The notes under the pieces: model-generated
The model's database searches: none
What the model was told of the DNA's origin: nothing
What the model saw: the letters and a program-made list of their open reading frames with translations, nothing else
Shown: positions 35,611 to 46,579 of the stretch, in pieces
How the letters are laid out: each line of letters opens with the position of its first letter
How positions within the stretch are numbered: the first letter of the stretch is position 1
Made by a program: the position numbers and the translations under genes
NCBI RefSeq assembly: GCF_020497125.1
Contig: NC_059073.1
Span: forward strand, 22,527,225 to 22,591,224
Direction: 5' to 3'
From: Mauremys mutica
Taxonomy: Eukaryota; Chordata; Testudines; Geoemydidae
DNA length: 64,000 bases

Positions 35611-36135
35611 GGACCCCCGCCCCCGCTTAGCGGCTAACCAGGGATGGAGCCGAAGCAGGAGTATAGCAAAATCTGACGTGGTGCTCCCTGACTAGCAAGC
35701 AGTGATAGTTTGTAAACCTGAGAGCTGCCATCCGGGGGCAAACCAATATAAAGTAAGCGCAAGGGAGCCACATCCTCAGCTGGGGTAGCTATGTTGAAAT
35801 AATTGGAATTCACCCATTTATACAAGTTGAGGTCCTGGCTTTTGAAGTTCGTTTGGAGACTGAAATGTACGTGAAGCCCATTCAAAATGCACAAGTCAGC
35901 AGTGTGTACATGGTAAATGAGCAGGAAACTAACAGGAAAATACCCTTTGGGTGTATGGGCCCCGGCCAACCTCGTGTTCTGCATTAAAATCAAGGAACAC
36001 TTTGTCAGACTCAGCTGCCCCTTGGCCCCTCAACCAGCTACTGATCAATCTCAGACCCCTAGATGGGCCAGATTTTGGCAGATTATGAACACCCTCCACT
36101 CCCACTGACTTCAGAGGGAACTGAAGGTACTTGTT
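35611..36135. other. unassigned stretch
   Basis: The minus frame 35634-35993 (119 codons) has no motif. No gene called. Confidence 0.3.
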
Positions 36136-36420
36136 AGAGCTGGCCAGAAAATGAAGAGGAGGGATTTCTGTTGAAAACTGTGATAGAAAATGGAAAAAAT
36201 CATTTTTACTGGAATTTTTTATCAATGTCAGTTTCTTGTCAAAACTGAAAAATTATCCCCACCCCTTTTTCCCCCCCTCCCGGTTTTGGATTTGTAGTTT
36301 TCTTATGGACAGCAGACCTGCTCCACAAAAAATGTTGCTTAGTAAAAACCTAAATTTTCCATCAATTTTTTCCCTCCTGCCCTAGAGTTCATCACCCCCC
36401 TGAGAAGTGCTCAGAATCTT
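36136..36420. repeat. AT-rich TAGAGCTG-family fragment
   Basis: Starts TTAGAGCTGGCCAGAAAATG and continues with AT-rich, C-run-containing text. The right terminus is not preserved. Confidence 0.5.
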
Positions 36421-36904
36421 GCTCCTTTTTTATTTTTTATTTTAACTGGGTCTGTAGCCTTTTGTGATCCACTCCCTTCTTGTACCAGCAGTGGAATAAT
36501 CCAGAAAAGAGACGCTGGAAACACCCTACATTTTCACAGCTAAATTGGCTGCTGGTTTGCTGATGGAAAGGAGCAGGGCAGTAACAGAGTCCCTGCCACT
36601 CTACTGAACAAATACCCATCTCGTAAAATGATTCAATCTCCATTGGTGATTTGGTGTAACAGAATAATGTCACAGCAATTGAACCTTGGTTTTTGACTGA
36701 ATGAATGTCTCTTGTTCTGACTGGGAAAACCTCAGATTTTCTGTGATATTTATTTCCCACTAATGCCTCAGCATTTATGTAGCAGCAGGAGGAGTTCATT
36801 ATCCCATGACAATGTTTAACCTGATCAGCATGATCTATTTAAATATGTGCATTTGAGAATATCTCTGTTGATATTAATATGTGATCAGATTACAGCACTC
36901 TGTG
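36421..36904. other. unassigned stretch
   Basis: The minus frame 36437-36799 is open for 120 codons without a recognised motif. No gene called. Confidence 0.3.
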
Positions 36905-37060
36905 GCTGCCTGTAGGATACCTTACACTTATAAAGCACCATGCATTTAAAAATCTCAGTGCTTTACAGACATGAAAGCAGGGAGGTTAACAGTAATATTT
37001 ACTATTTTGCAAATGTGGAACACAGAGAGATTTAGCACCATCTTCAAAGCGGTGTGCCGA
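36905..37060 (-). repeat. old SINE fragment (MIR-like, reverse)
   Basis: Contains CTTATAAAGCACCATGCATT, TCTCAGTGCTTTACAGACAT and TTTTGCAAATGTGGAACACA followed by GAGAGATTTAGCA. Decayed. Confidence 0.5.
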
Positions 37061-37307
37061 AAGCTGGAGCTTGTCTAGGGATATTCGTACTGCTGTAACT
37101 AGGATATAGTTGTGCTAGTGCAAATTTGTAGTGCAGGCAGGTTGTACCAATGTAGCATGGGGTATGTGATTTACATGGGTACTTGCCCTGATCTCAGAAG
37201 CCATACACAAGCACCAAGATCAAAGTGGTCTGGTGCTGAGCATTTGTATCCCCCATTAAAGTCAATTATGCCTAAATTGTTTTCATATTTGACCTTTTCA
37301 CCATTAT
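37061..37307. other. unassigned stretch
   Basis: Possibly a decayed MITE starting CTTGTCTAGGG near 37072. No reliable right end. Confidence 0.3.
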
Positions 37308-37395
37308 TCTATTATTAGTATTTGTATTATGGTAGTGCCTAAAGGCCCCCCAGGATTGGGCCCCCATTGGGTTGGGTACTGTCTAAATAAATTGT
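37308..37395 (-). repeat. ancient SINE tail fragment
   Basis: TATTAGTATTTGTATTATGG then TAGTGCCTAAAGGCCCCC and CCCCCATTGGGTTGGGTACT. Same tail family as 2825. Confidence 0.65.
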
Positions 37396-37617
37396 AAGAG
37401 CAGGGACCATCTCTTACTATGTATCTAGAGACAAGCACTGTATGATAGTACAGTAGGGAAGATGATGCCAATGAAAATAGGATCAGGCAGTTACATAGGT
37501 AGCTATTGTGCATCTGTCCCCAACCAATGCACAAGCGAACCGTTATTAGCTGGTTAAGTTCTTGCAGACTTCACAGCAGATGTTGGTCTGGAGGAGGGAA
37601 GTGGCCCTAAAGATTAA
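37396..37617. other. unassigned stretch
   Basis: Nothing recognised. Confidence 0.3.
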
Positions 37618-37712
37618 GGCCCCAATTCAGGAAAGCACTTAGATACTTGCTTACAGGTAAGTATGTGCTTAAGCTCCCTTTCTGAATAGGGATGTTTTCC
37701 TGAATCGGGGCC
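37618..37712. mobile_element. small MITE, GGCCCCAATTCAGGAAA ends
   Basis: Left end GGCCCCAATTCAGGAAAGCA; right end reverse complemented GGCCCCGATTCAGGAAAACA. 95 bp. The interior has mirrored CTTAGATACTTGC/GTATGTGCTTAAG. Flanks TAA and AAA could be a decayed 3-bp duplication, which would fit PIF/Harbinger; this is weak. Confidence 0.75.
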
Positions 37713-38589
37713 AAAATTCAGAAAGGGCATTCTGTGCGTAAGAGGCATTTTGAAGGAATAGGCGGAGAAGCTGTCAAATGGGCAAATGAGGCTGGTAGCA
37801 TTGGTGGAGCAGAGGAGGTAAGAAGGTGACACAAGAAAGATGAGAGGAGACTGGCTGCATTGTATGATTAATTGGTTGATGTTTGCAAAGCACTTTGCAA
37901 ACATACAGTGCTCTCTAAGTGCTAAGTAGTATTGTTGTTTGTTACCCACTCATTACTGTATCTGACACAAGTTCAAACAATCTTGTCTTTATACTGTCTC
38001 TTCCCTTTAAAAATTTCTCTCTGCAATTCCCCTGTAATCTTTCCTCTTCCAAGGAGTCCTGTGGGGTGTGTGGCTAGTAGGGCATGATTGCAATAGGTTA
38101 AAAAGAGTTATTAACAGAGACCACATCAGAGCTCTTGCAACACACACGATCTGTTTATTCAGCATCAGCTCGACTAATTCGTAATGAAAGGGCACTGCGT
38201 AGCAGAGTGCAGGACCCTGGTGCTCAAAAATATTTAAATGTTACTTACGTACAAAGAGCTTGATTCTAATTAGGGGTGGGGGAGCCAGCTGGGGCGAAAT
38301 CAAAACTTAGCCCCAACCCTTCACTCAAAGCTTGAACCCCAAAAGCTTTTAATAGACACACAAATGTTTGGTTACATTTAGTTTGTAAAGTTTTTTGGCT
38401 CTTAAACGTCCTCCTTTTGGACAGGACTGGAAGTGAGAGGAACTGAAACACCACAACAGAATTTTGTGAGATCAGGCAAACTTCTATTTCTCATGCTGAA
38501 ACAGAGGGGCCCAAATTCTCCATTGCTTTACATCTTCTGCCTCAGTGTTATCTATAGTACTTATTTGGCTCCCATTAGCAACATATTTG
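37713..38589. other. unassigned stretch
   Basis: No gene or repeat family recognised. Confidence 0.3.
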
Positions 38590-38715
38590 CATTACCACGT
38601 CTTTAATGTAGTTATCCTCACAACACCATTGTGAGGCGGAGAAGTGCTATTACTCTCATTTTACAAATGGAGAACTGAGGCTCAGAGAGATTAAGACCTT
38701 GCTTTGAAAAGCCAT
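38590..38715 (-). repeat. MIR-like SINE core, reverse
   Basis: CCTCACAACACCATTGTGAG, then CATTTTACAAATGGAGAACT and GAGGCTCAGAGAGATTAAG. Reverse-complement MIR core. Confidence 0.8.
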
Positions 38716-38788
38716 TGTAAGGCCTAAGTGACTTAGACCTAAGTACCTAAATCCCTTTTGAAAATGGGATTTAGCCGCCTAAATCACG
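38716..38788. repeat. small palindromic relic
   Basis: CCTAAATCCCTTTTGAAAAT then GGGATTTAGCCGCCTAAATC forms a near palindrome, related in style to the GGCCAAGATTTTCAAAAGTG element at 15357. Confidence 0.55.
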
Positions 38789-39150
38789 TAGGGCTTGTCT
38801 ACACTGGCACTTAACAGCGCTAAAAGGTAATAATTGGAGATATCTCCAATTATCTCCTAGAACTGGAAGGGACCTTGAAAGATCATTGAGTCTAGCCCCC
38901 CTGCCTTCACTAGCAGGACCAATTTTTGCCCCAGATCCCTAAGTGGCCCCCTCAAGGATTGAGCTCACAACCCTGGGTTTAGCAGGCCAATGCTCAAACC
39001 ACTGAGCTATCCCTCCCCCTTTTCTTGCTCAGGGGAGTGAAAAAGCTCCTCTCTGAGTGCTGCAAGTTTCAGCTCTGTAACATGCCAGTATAGACAGTGC
39101 TCTGCCCCTCGTGGACAATTTTTTTTTAGAGCCAGTGAAGATGTGCCCTT
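38789..39150. mobile_element. MITE with TAGGGCTTGTCTACACTGG end, split by a SINE
   Basis: Left end TAGGGCTTGTCTACACTGGC and right end CCAGTGAAGATGTGCCCTTA are inverted and decayed. The left inner text (CTTAACAGCGCT) and right inner text (TTTCTTGCTCAGGGGAGTGA, GAGTGCTGCAAGTTTCAG) belong to one element once the SINE at 38828-39019 is removed. Without the SINE it is about 170 bp and mostly self-complementary. Confidence 0.75.
38828..39019 (-). mobile_element. tortoise-type tRNA/CR1 SINE, nested in a MITE
   Basis: Minus-strand head GGGGGAGGGATAGCTCAGTG with A box TAGCTCAGTGG and B box GAGCTCAATCC, then CAAAAATTGGTCCTG and the CR1-like tail ending in GGAGATAATTGGAGATATCT direct repeats. Very similar to the copy at 19541-19726, differing by a few substitutions. 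The B box has lost the usual GTTC (GCTC here), so this copy is probably not an efficient Pol III template. Confidence 0.92.
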
Positions 39151-39459
39151 AGGCCTTGCAACACTGAACAAAGCTGCACCTATGTACCTTAAAAAATCTG
39201 GGCCAAAAGGATGGCATGTGCCAGAACATGGAATTGAACACAGGTCTCCCAGGAGGGAAGGTTTGTACCTTAACTGCTGAATCAAACTTCATAGTTACTG
39301 CTGTCTGTGCAAGTCAGAAGGGCAGTATTTTCGACTCACTGTGCAAGGCATAAATGACCACACCAGGTACAAGGCAGTGGGGAATTAGGTTGGTAATGAC
39401 TAGGGAGTTCCATACTGGGACCACCCAAGGCATCCTCCTCCCTCCCAGCTAGCTGGGAT
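39151..39459. other. unassigned stretch
   Basis: CCAGAACATGGAATTGAACA and CAGGTCTCCCAGGAGG near 39215-39255 resemble a decayed SINE head in reverse. Nothing firm. Confidence 0.3.
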
Positions 39460-39727
39460 CAGTGGTGGCTCTGTTTTTTGTCACCCCAATTACGGCAGTC
39501 AGGCGGCCTTCGGCGGCACGTCTGCGGGTGATCTGCCGGTCCCGTGTCTTTGGTGTGCTCACCGCTGAATTGCTGCTGAAGCCACAGAACCGGCGGACCT
39601 CCCACGGACATGCTGCCGAAGGCAGCCTGACTGCTGCCCTCATAGTGACAGGTAGGCTGCCCCCCCCCCACCATGGCTTGCCGCCCCAGGCACGCGCTTG
39701 CTGCGCTGGTGCCTGGAGCCAACCCTG
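39460..39727. mobile_element. hAT-type non-autonomous element
   Basis: Left end CAGTGGTGGCTCTG; right end reverse complemented CAGGGTTGGCTCC. Flanks GCTGGGAT (39452-39459) and ACTGGGAT (39728-39735) match at seven of eight bases. The interior is GC-rich and contains CGGCGGACCTCCCACGGACA, related to the 52-bp repeat unit of the element at 43622. 268 bp, non-coding; opposed frames are shadows. Confidence 0.8.
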
Positions 39728-40533
39728 ACTGGGATCCCCTTCCTATTTAGCAATGTAGAATGGGAAGGGTGGTTGTGATCCCCAACCCATTTGTGTCCAT
39801 GGGGTGGAGAACTCTTGGACTACAGCAATGTGTTCCTTCAAACATTCTGAATTCTGGCAAGTCAAAACCCAGCACAATGCAAAAATCTTGATGATTTTTT
39901 TGCGGGGGGGAGGGGATTTATTTTAAACTTAAAACTCAAACCACGTTTGTCAAAGTTCATGAACTGGGGCCTGATTTATGGCTTTCCCTCCAGTCATCTG
40001 ACATTTGCACTTTCATATGTTCTTAACTGAGTTTCTTCTTGAGCGAATTCTAGAGCTTTGCGAAACCTGCCAGTTCTGCTTCCTGGCCTATCATGTGAAC
40101 TCTTTCTCCATTCAAACAGTCCTCAAATCTCAACATGAATATCAGTCAAAAGCAGGTGAAAGTGCAAACCTTGGGCAATTGGAGAGAAATTCATCGGTTT
40201 TGTCTTGATGACATTCATAACTATTTGGGGGTGAGCAGAAATCTACTCATTACCAGCCCACAAGCTTTTTTTTCCCCCTGCACCCCATGAGTTTTCTTTA
40301 AAAGTCTTCTATCCAGATAGTGATACAACTTGATGGCACTTACTTTAGGAGCATAAGAGAAAAGCCTCATCCCAGGAGGTCTACTTACAGACATTGAACT
40401 TCCATTCATGGATGGACATGGAAGAGGAGGAAGGGACAATACAGTGTTCATGAATGTTACTATAGTTATAAAAATGGTTAAAATACACATTCACATTTCC
40501 CCCCGCACCATTAGTTCAAACCTCTCAAAGGTC
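39728..40533. other. unassigned stretch
   Basis: No gene or repeat recognised. Confidence 0.3.
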
Positions 40534-40657
40534 TAGGGTGACCAGATGTCCCAATTTTATAAGGCCAGTCCTGATATTCGGGGCTTTTTCTTATGTAGGT
40601 GCCTATTACTCCCCATCCCCTGTTCTGATTTTTCACACTTTCTATCTGGTCACCCTA
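40534..40657. mobile_element. hAT MITE with TAGGGTGACCAGAT ends
   Basis: Left end TAGGGTGACCAGATGTCCC; right end ATCTGGTCACCCTA, so 13-14 bp of the termini are perfect inverted repeats. The 8-bp sequence CAAAGGTC stands directly on both sides (40526-40533 and 40658-40665). Length 124 bp, non-coding. The duplication size places it with hAT elements. Confidence 0.9.
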
Positions 40658-40665
40658 CAAAGGTC

Positions 40666-43054
40666 TGTTAATCCTCTCGGCTAGTACCCAGATATGTTCC
40701 TCTTTCGTATTTTTCCCCCCATTCCTCCAAAAAGCCATGATGGTCCTAATTACTTAAAACTCTCCAGAATTTCACTCCTCCACAGATATATACGCTATAC
40801 TATAGGTATATGGCTATTATTTCTTGTAATTCTTTTTTATATGTTAATGTATCGTATTATTTTGTTTGCATTATAACCTATAGGCAACAGCTTAGGTAAT
40901 CATATACTCAACTTCTAAAAAGAATTGCACCACAGTTTATTAAGAAGCATTTTTTTCAAGATCTACCTGCTATATATATATTCTGGTAAGTAGAACTAAG
41001 ACCATCTTCAATAATGCCATTAGGTGAATCCCAATAATATTACATTTATAATTCTTTAAAGTATCTGTATCCAAGATCAAAGGAAACTGGCCATACAAAC
41101 CAATCCAGATTAAAAATATCATCATATCCATCTAAGTGTACTATTAACCTTCCATTTCCCTTAACCCATTTCCTCCAACAAAATCCCAAGAAAGTAGATA
41201 AGCATGAGGAGAATAGATTCGGCATGCCCTGAAAGCCAACAAATTCTGCTTCTGTCAGAGCAAAGGGCAGACATGCATGAGCTCCAGAATCAAAAACCCA
41301 TTACCACCACACACAAAATGTATTGCCACCAGCTCCCCTCCCTTTAAAACAGGGAGAGTTATTTCAAGCAACTCAGTTGATCATAATGCAGTTATCACAT
41401 GGTGAAAGGAGCAGACACTCAGGCAGCCATGTATCAATAATTCACGGTCAAATAATTTTTTTTAAATGACTTATTTACCGGGATTTCCTGAATGGTCTGC
41501 CCCATAAAAATAAAGCAGAGAATACCCCTTCTTTATTGCACTGTGAAATAGATGCAATGTAATTCACTGGCCTCTTCAATTTTTTTTGGTCCCATTTACT
41601 CTTGATGCACTGGAAGTGGAAATCTCATAGTATATACAGTAATATGTTCCCACAGCATGTGAAAGAGGAACTTCAAAACTATGAGGGGTCAGCCTTAGGA
41701 AGAGATCCATAATTCACACTGCAAAAATGCTCAAACGAATACTTCCAATTTAAAAAGCGCATATTCACCCGTCACAGTAGTATTTTTCATTTGCACTGAT
41801 TAAAAGCTCATTGAAGCCAATAGGAGTCTTTCCATTTCTTTATCATTTCTTTTATTTATTATCCTGCCTATTGAGTTTTTCAATAAAAATGGATGCACAC
41901 AACTGTCACCACTTCTTCCCAGGATACTGCATAGATGAACTTTCTTTAAATAAATACAAATAGTGAGTGATCTTAAAGTCACTGTTTACTAACATTCTCC
42001 TATACATAAAATAGTTAATAACTGCAGTACCTCAGAGAACATAGTACAAACAAGGTTAGTGGCAAATGTTGTAGTGGTGCTGAGACTGGGGATAAATGTT
42101 GACCTTTTAATGGTAACTAATGCAAATAGACTATTTTATAGGAAAAAAAATATTACAGTGAAGTCCATCCTCTTTCTTTAAATCTCATGCTCTTGTAGTC
42201 ATAAGAATGAAGGCCTAAATTTTCAAACCTGACTAGAGGAATTTTGATCCCCTTAGGAATGCAGGCTCTAACCTGTTGTAAAGAATACTGCTGTGCTGAT
42301 TTACCTTTTCTAGTTTTGGTTGAAATATAATTACCTCAGCTTCTGCTGTCCGGCCACCCCCACCACCAAGGGGAAAAAAAAACAGATTGAAAAACTTCCT
42401 CCAAAGCAAGTTTCCACCAAATTAAAGCCTTATTTCTGTTCCCCATTTACGCTTTTCTGGTTTGAAGTTGTGTAATCAACGCAGAATCATCTTGAGAACA
42501 AACAGTGTGTCCTGATGTGAGAGCCTTCGGCCATGTGAAACGAAGACAAGTGGAAAGAAAAGCACAGGAAGACATGAGTTGGCGCTTCTCTCTGCATTGT
42601 ACTGCAAGGCAGAGGCATGTACAATGACTTCCAGCCAAACCTGCTGCTTCTCGCAAGGACTGGTTTGTCTCTTCATTTTCTTCTCTTTAGTATTGACAAG
42701 CATATCTTGTAAGGCACTTTCCAACAAACATGCCCATATACAAGGGCGCAGGAGAGCGAATGTGTCCATCTTAATCCTGGCACCTCTCTCCTCCAGAACC
42801 AGTGGAAATACAGGCCTTGTGCAATGAGAACTACAGAGTCACTTCCTCTCCCTGATCCATCCATGTCCCCTATGGACACTAAATCCATGCAGATTATTTG
42901 TTGTTTTAGCATGGATCATCTACATGGGGGATTCTGCTAACCAAACGATGGGGGTACAATACAAGTGCTTTACATCACACGTGCGTTTGTTTGGGAGTGG
43001 TATTTCTGTAGTGAGCCTGTATTTGGTTCATGATGGGCCTTAAGAAAATAATTA
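40666..43054. other. repeat-poor AT-rich stretch, no gene recognised
   Basis: About 2.4 kb with no transposon ends, SINE core or coding motif that I can name, the longest such quiet block in the window. Frames at 42447-42912 overlap on both strands and look incidental. It could hold non-coding regulatory sequence, which cannot be judged from one genome. Confidence 0.4.
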
Positions 43055-43255
43055 TTTATTTTTTGTATTATCATTGTGCCTAGGAGACCTAATCGTGGAC
43101 CAGAACCCACTGTGCTAAGAGCTGTACAAACGCAAAACAAAAAGATGGTCCCTGCCCCAAAGGGCTTACAATCTAGCTATAAGACCACAGACAACAGATG
43201 GATACAGACAGATGGGGGAATACAAGAAAACAATGAGACAGCATGATGGACAGTG
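43055..43255 (-). repeat. ancient SINE-like repeat
   Basis: TTTTTGTATTATCATTGTGC, GTGGACCAGAACCCACTGTG, GCTGTACAAACGCAAAACAA, CCCTGCCCCAAAGGGCTTAC, then GACAACAGATGGATACAGAC. Closest relative here is 2825-3040, sharing the internal ACAACAG-TGGA-ACAGACAGATGG block. Confidence 0.8.
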
Positions 43256-43500
43256 ATATATTATGATAGCACCTAGAGACCCCCACTCAAGATTGGGGAC
43301 CTGTTATGCCCAACTGACAAATATGCAGAGATAGTCCTTGCTCAGAAGACCTTACAGTACAAGTAGACAGGAGAGACAAAAGGTGAAATAAAATATTATT
43401 ATTACCATTTTACAGAGGCATAGATCTTGTGTGACCTTGGACAAGAAGTCAGTGGCAGAGCCAGGAACTGAACCCAAATATTTCGAGTCCCTGTCTAGTG
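43256..43500 (-). repeat. MIR-like SINE, reverse, adjacent copy
   Basis: TATTATGATAGCACCTAGAG, CAGAAGACCTTACAGTACAA, TTACCATTTTACAGAGGC, then CAGTGGCAGAGCCAGGAACT. Tail-to-head order on the minus strand. It abuts the previous repeat directly. Confidence 0.7.
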
Positions 43501-43621
43501 ACTTAAACAAAAGATGATTGTCTTAGTTTCTCCTGCTACCAGAAATCATCAGGATGCCAGTGGAAAGTCTGAGTTCAGAATCAAAACCCTGTAGTGGTTC
43601 ATTCTGTAGAAGTGTTAGAGG

Positions 43622-43969
43622 CAGGGCCGGCTCCAGACCCCAGCGAGCCAAGCGCGCGCTTGGGGCGGCCTTTTGACGGCAGGGCGGCAGGCGGCTCCGG
43701 CGGACCTTCCGCAGTCATGCCTGCGGGAGGTGCACTGGAGCCGCGGGACAAGTGGACCTGCTGCAGGCATGACTGCGGAGGGTTCGCTGGTACCGTGGCT
43801 CGGGTGGACCTCCCGCAGGCATGCCTGCGGATGCTCCACCGGAGCCACGGAACCAGCGGAACCTCCACAGGCACGTCTGCAGGAGGTCCCGCGGGACTGG
43901 CGACCACCAGAGCGCGCCCCACGGCACGTCGCCCTGCTTGGGGCGGTGGGATTCCTAGAGCCGCCCCTG
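43622..43969. mobile_element. hAT-type non-autonomous element with 52-bp repeats
   Basis: Left end CAGGGCCGGCTCCAGACCCC; right end reverse complemented CAGGGGCGGCTCTAGGAATC. A perfect 8-bp duplication GTTAGAGG flanks it (43614-43621 and 43970-43977). The subterminal CGCTTGGGGCGGC is mirrored in orientation-independent form near 43937 (GCTTGGGGCGGT). The interior is four 52-bp units. No transposase; all frames are shadows of GC-rich repeat. Confidence 0.92.
43700..43908. repeat. 52-bp tandem repeat, four copies
   Basis: The motif GGACCT (GGAACCT in copy 4) followed by a near palindrome of type CGCAGGCATGCCTGCGG recurs at about 43702, 43754, 43806 and 43858, that is every 52 bp. Copies differ by several substitutions, so the array is older or less homogenised than the 46-bp array at 10245. 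Confidence 0.85.
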
Positions 43970-43977
43970 GTTAGAGG

Positions 43978-46084
43978 TGCCAAATGCAAGTGCCACCCCA
44001 CAATTCAGATGGCAAAGAGAAATGTCATCGTACTGGGGAGTTTTATCTGATGGACCAATAGATAAATAAAAACCCACCCCAAAAAAACAAAAACCACCTA
44101 GTGAAAATGCTACCCTGTCAGACCCAGAGAAAGTGATCTGCAAAAGGCACAGGGCTGATCACCCACAATTCTAGCTGAAATCAGTGGGAGCTGCTCTGCA
44201 CCTCTGAAAATAAGGGATAAAATATCTCAAAATTAATGTTTTTGAGATAACGTTTCTCCATTGCCAGTCTCTAATTGGTTGGATGAGGTTAAAGGAAGTG
44301 AGTTGAGCTGATTTATTGTGTAATTTGTGCTCTGTATAGGCTTTTTGTTCAGAACGGAAGTGTCAATGGTCTGCAGTTTGTTTCGATTTGAATCAGAAGC
44401 CCAATAAGCCAGGAATGACAATGCTAAGGGGTACACTGCATTATTGTTTTGATAATGCTACAGGTGATCTGAACCTGTTACCCAGCTAGGGACAGGATGC
44501 TCAGAACAAGCCTCTTCAAAGAACAAAACTCAAAAGTGTCTCTCACAAGGAGAGAAGGGAAGAGGAAAGACATGGAGTGGGAACCCTGACAGCATTTTAA
44601 CCCCTGCAACCGGTGGCATAAGCATGTGCAATAAGAAGCTCCCAGAAACCTCTTCTCCTTACCAAGAAAGCTTTATGGAGACTCAGTTGCTGATACTGAC
44701 ATGTGGATGAGAGTGTATTTATTATTAATATTAGATATATCTATTTGGGGGGGGGTCTGTTCCATCCACCTGGAAAGGTTCCAGAAGGTGGTATTGGGTA
44801 AATATACATCTACCCCAAAGTCTTTCTCATGCAGAGTTCATTGGGTATATAGCCTGCCACCTCTCCTGTTCAGTGGGTATTTTGAAGGTGCTGTGGGGAA
44901 CCATTTGCAGACTAATTTTCCCTCTTATTCTGCTGGTTATTAAATCAGCTTAGCTTTTTTTTCAATTCTGTAGTCCATATTCCTGAATAAAGAACACATA
45001 TCAGAAGAAAACTATTGAATCAGTTAATAATTAAACAATAACAAGTTGGAATACACCCACATAAGAGCTACCTGATATCACACGTCTTACATATTTGATA
45101 ATTGTACAGGGGAGCTTTGTTTAATGAGTGGTGATACTTAAAAATATTCATGTTGGGAATTGTTGTGAAAGGTATTATTTTTAATGAATGGATGTATGAT
45201 CACTCAGGCTCTTATATCACATCCTTTCCCACACAGGTTCTTGCATACTCGTGCCAAAAGTGTTAGCTGTTTACTTTTTCCTTTGTTTTCACTCCAGCAG
45301 CGAGTGACTAATCTTTAAATGCAAGTGGTTAAAATGACTCTGAAAAAATGGCATTGCAGAGTTCACTGTTGGTTGTCATGTGACAATGGTAAGGAATCAC
45401 AAAAAGAGTAATTTTCCTCTAATACTGAACAGGGAACTTTATTTGAATAAATAAAAGAGAATTACCCCATAATCTACACTTTTTCTCACCCATTTGCTGT
45501 GTATTTTCCCCCTAGAACTTTCCCAGCCTCTGACCTCTCTAGCTTCCTGCTACAGTTTTAAAGGCTTTTCTGTGACTTTCAGAGCACAATTGCTTAGTTT
45601 TCAAGAAAAATATGTTTTGTTTTGTTTTTCCTAGCTGGCAGCTTCACAAACTCATCTTAGAGATGAACAGGTGGACAGTGTAAATTTGAGTCTACAGTTT
45701 TGCAAAGTATTTAAGCATATAAATCCCAGACTGCATGCAAGCCTCTACACACACTAGCATTTTACACACACAATCAAGAGTTCAAATTTTATGTCTCTTT
45801 TAGGCATCTATATAACATCTAGTTTATGCTCTAGAAGATCAGGCCACTGGTTCTGATGAAAATTTGAATTGACAAAACATATACTCTGGGGCCAGCCTCT
45901 GATACTGTCGCTTTGAGTGACAATTTACTCCATGAATGGTCCCATTAAGTAAGAGGATCAGAATCTGGAATCGGCTTTGTAATTAATTGAGAGTTCTTGT
46001 TCTTTCCCCTTTTTTTTTTAATAGGGTTTTTCATATTGTATGTAAATTATTTTTGTTTGTACCATAATGGCAATTGTTTTATTC
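43978..46084. other. unassigned AT-rich stretch
   Basis: About 2.1 kb. There is a G-run in an AT-rich context near 44745 and a GGGGCCAGCCTCTGATACTG small-element motif near 45890. No gene called. Confidence 0.35.
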
Positions 46085-46215
46085 CCAACTCTGCCACTGA
46101 CTGGTTCATTTTCCTTACCTGTACAATGAGAATGTGCAAAGGAAGGAAGTGATCAGTGCTTTGAGATCTCTGGAGGGGAAGCATTACGTAAGAGCGAAAT
46201 ACTGTTATTAATGAT
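46085..46215 (+). repeat. MIR-like SINE core
   Basis: CCCAACTCTGCCACTGACTG, then TTTTCCTTACCTGTACAATG, AGTGCTTTGAGATCTCTGGA and AATACTGTTATTAATGAT. Old copy. Confidence 0.6.
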
Positions 46216-46579
46216 CTCTGGTGGGATGTGGGGTCAGGGTTACTTCTGTTTTAAGTGCTATTCTACTTCTATCCTTATTTTGCTTTAATGTATGTGAACA
46301 TGACTGAGTCCAACTAATGGATTAGTCTTTTTTTAATTTTTTTTTAACTTAACCCCCCCCACACCCATTTTTATTAAAGTATGCAAGTCATCATTGTCTC
46401 CAATTCACTCTTCCTTTCAGCTTTCTTGGCTGCTTACCTCACCCTTTGTTGTTGGCCCAGGGAGATCTGGATTTAAACCCTTTAGCCATATGCATTCCTT
46501 TCCCTCTCTGTCTACTGTGTGTAAAAACACCTGGTTACTTCTGGAGAGACCTGACTTCCTGGCTCAGAAGGTGTTTGTG
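46216..46579. other. unassigned stretch
   Basis: Contains a T-rich then C-rich tract at 46327-46368. The last 8 bp are the hAT target copy. Confidence 0.3.

Noticed and set aside
43594..44050. Long GC-rich open frames on both strands (about 107-128 codons)
   Set aside because: They lie within the hAT element and its 52-bp repeats. Several frames are open at once on both strands, which is compositional.
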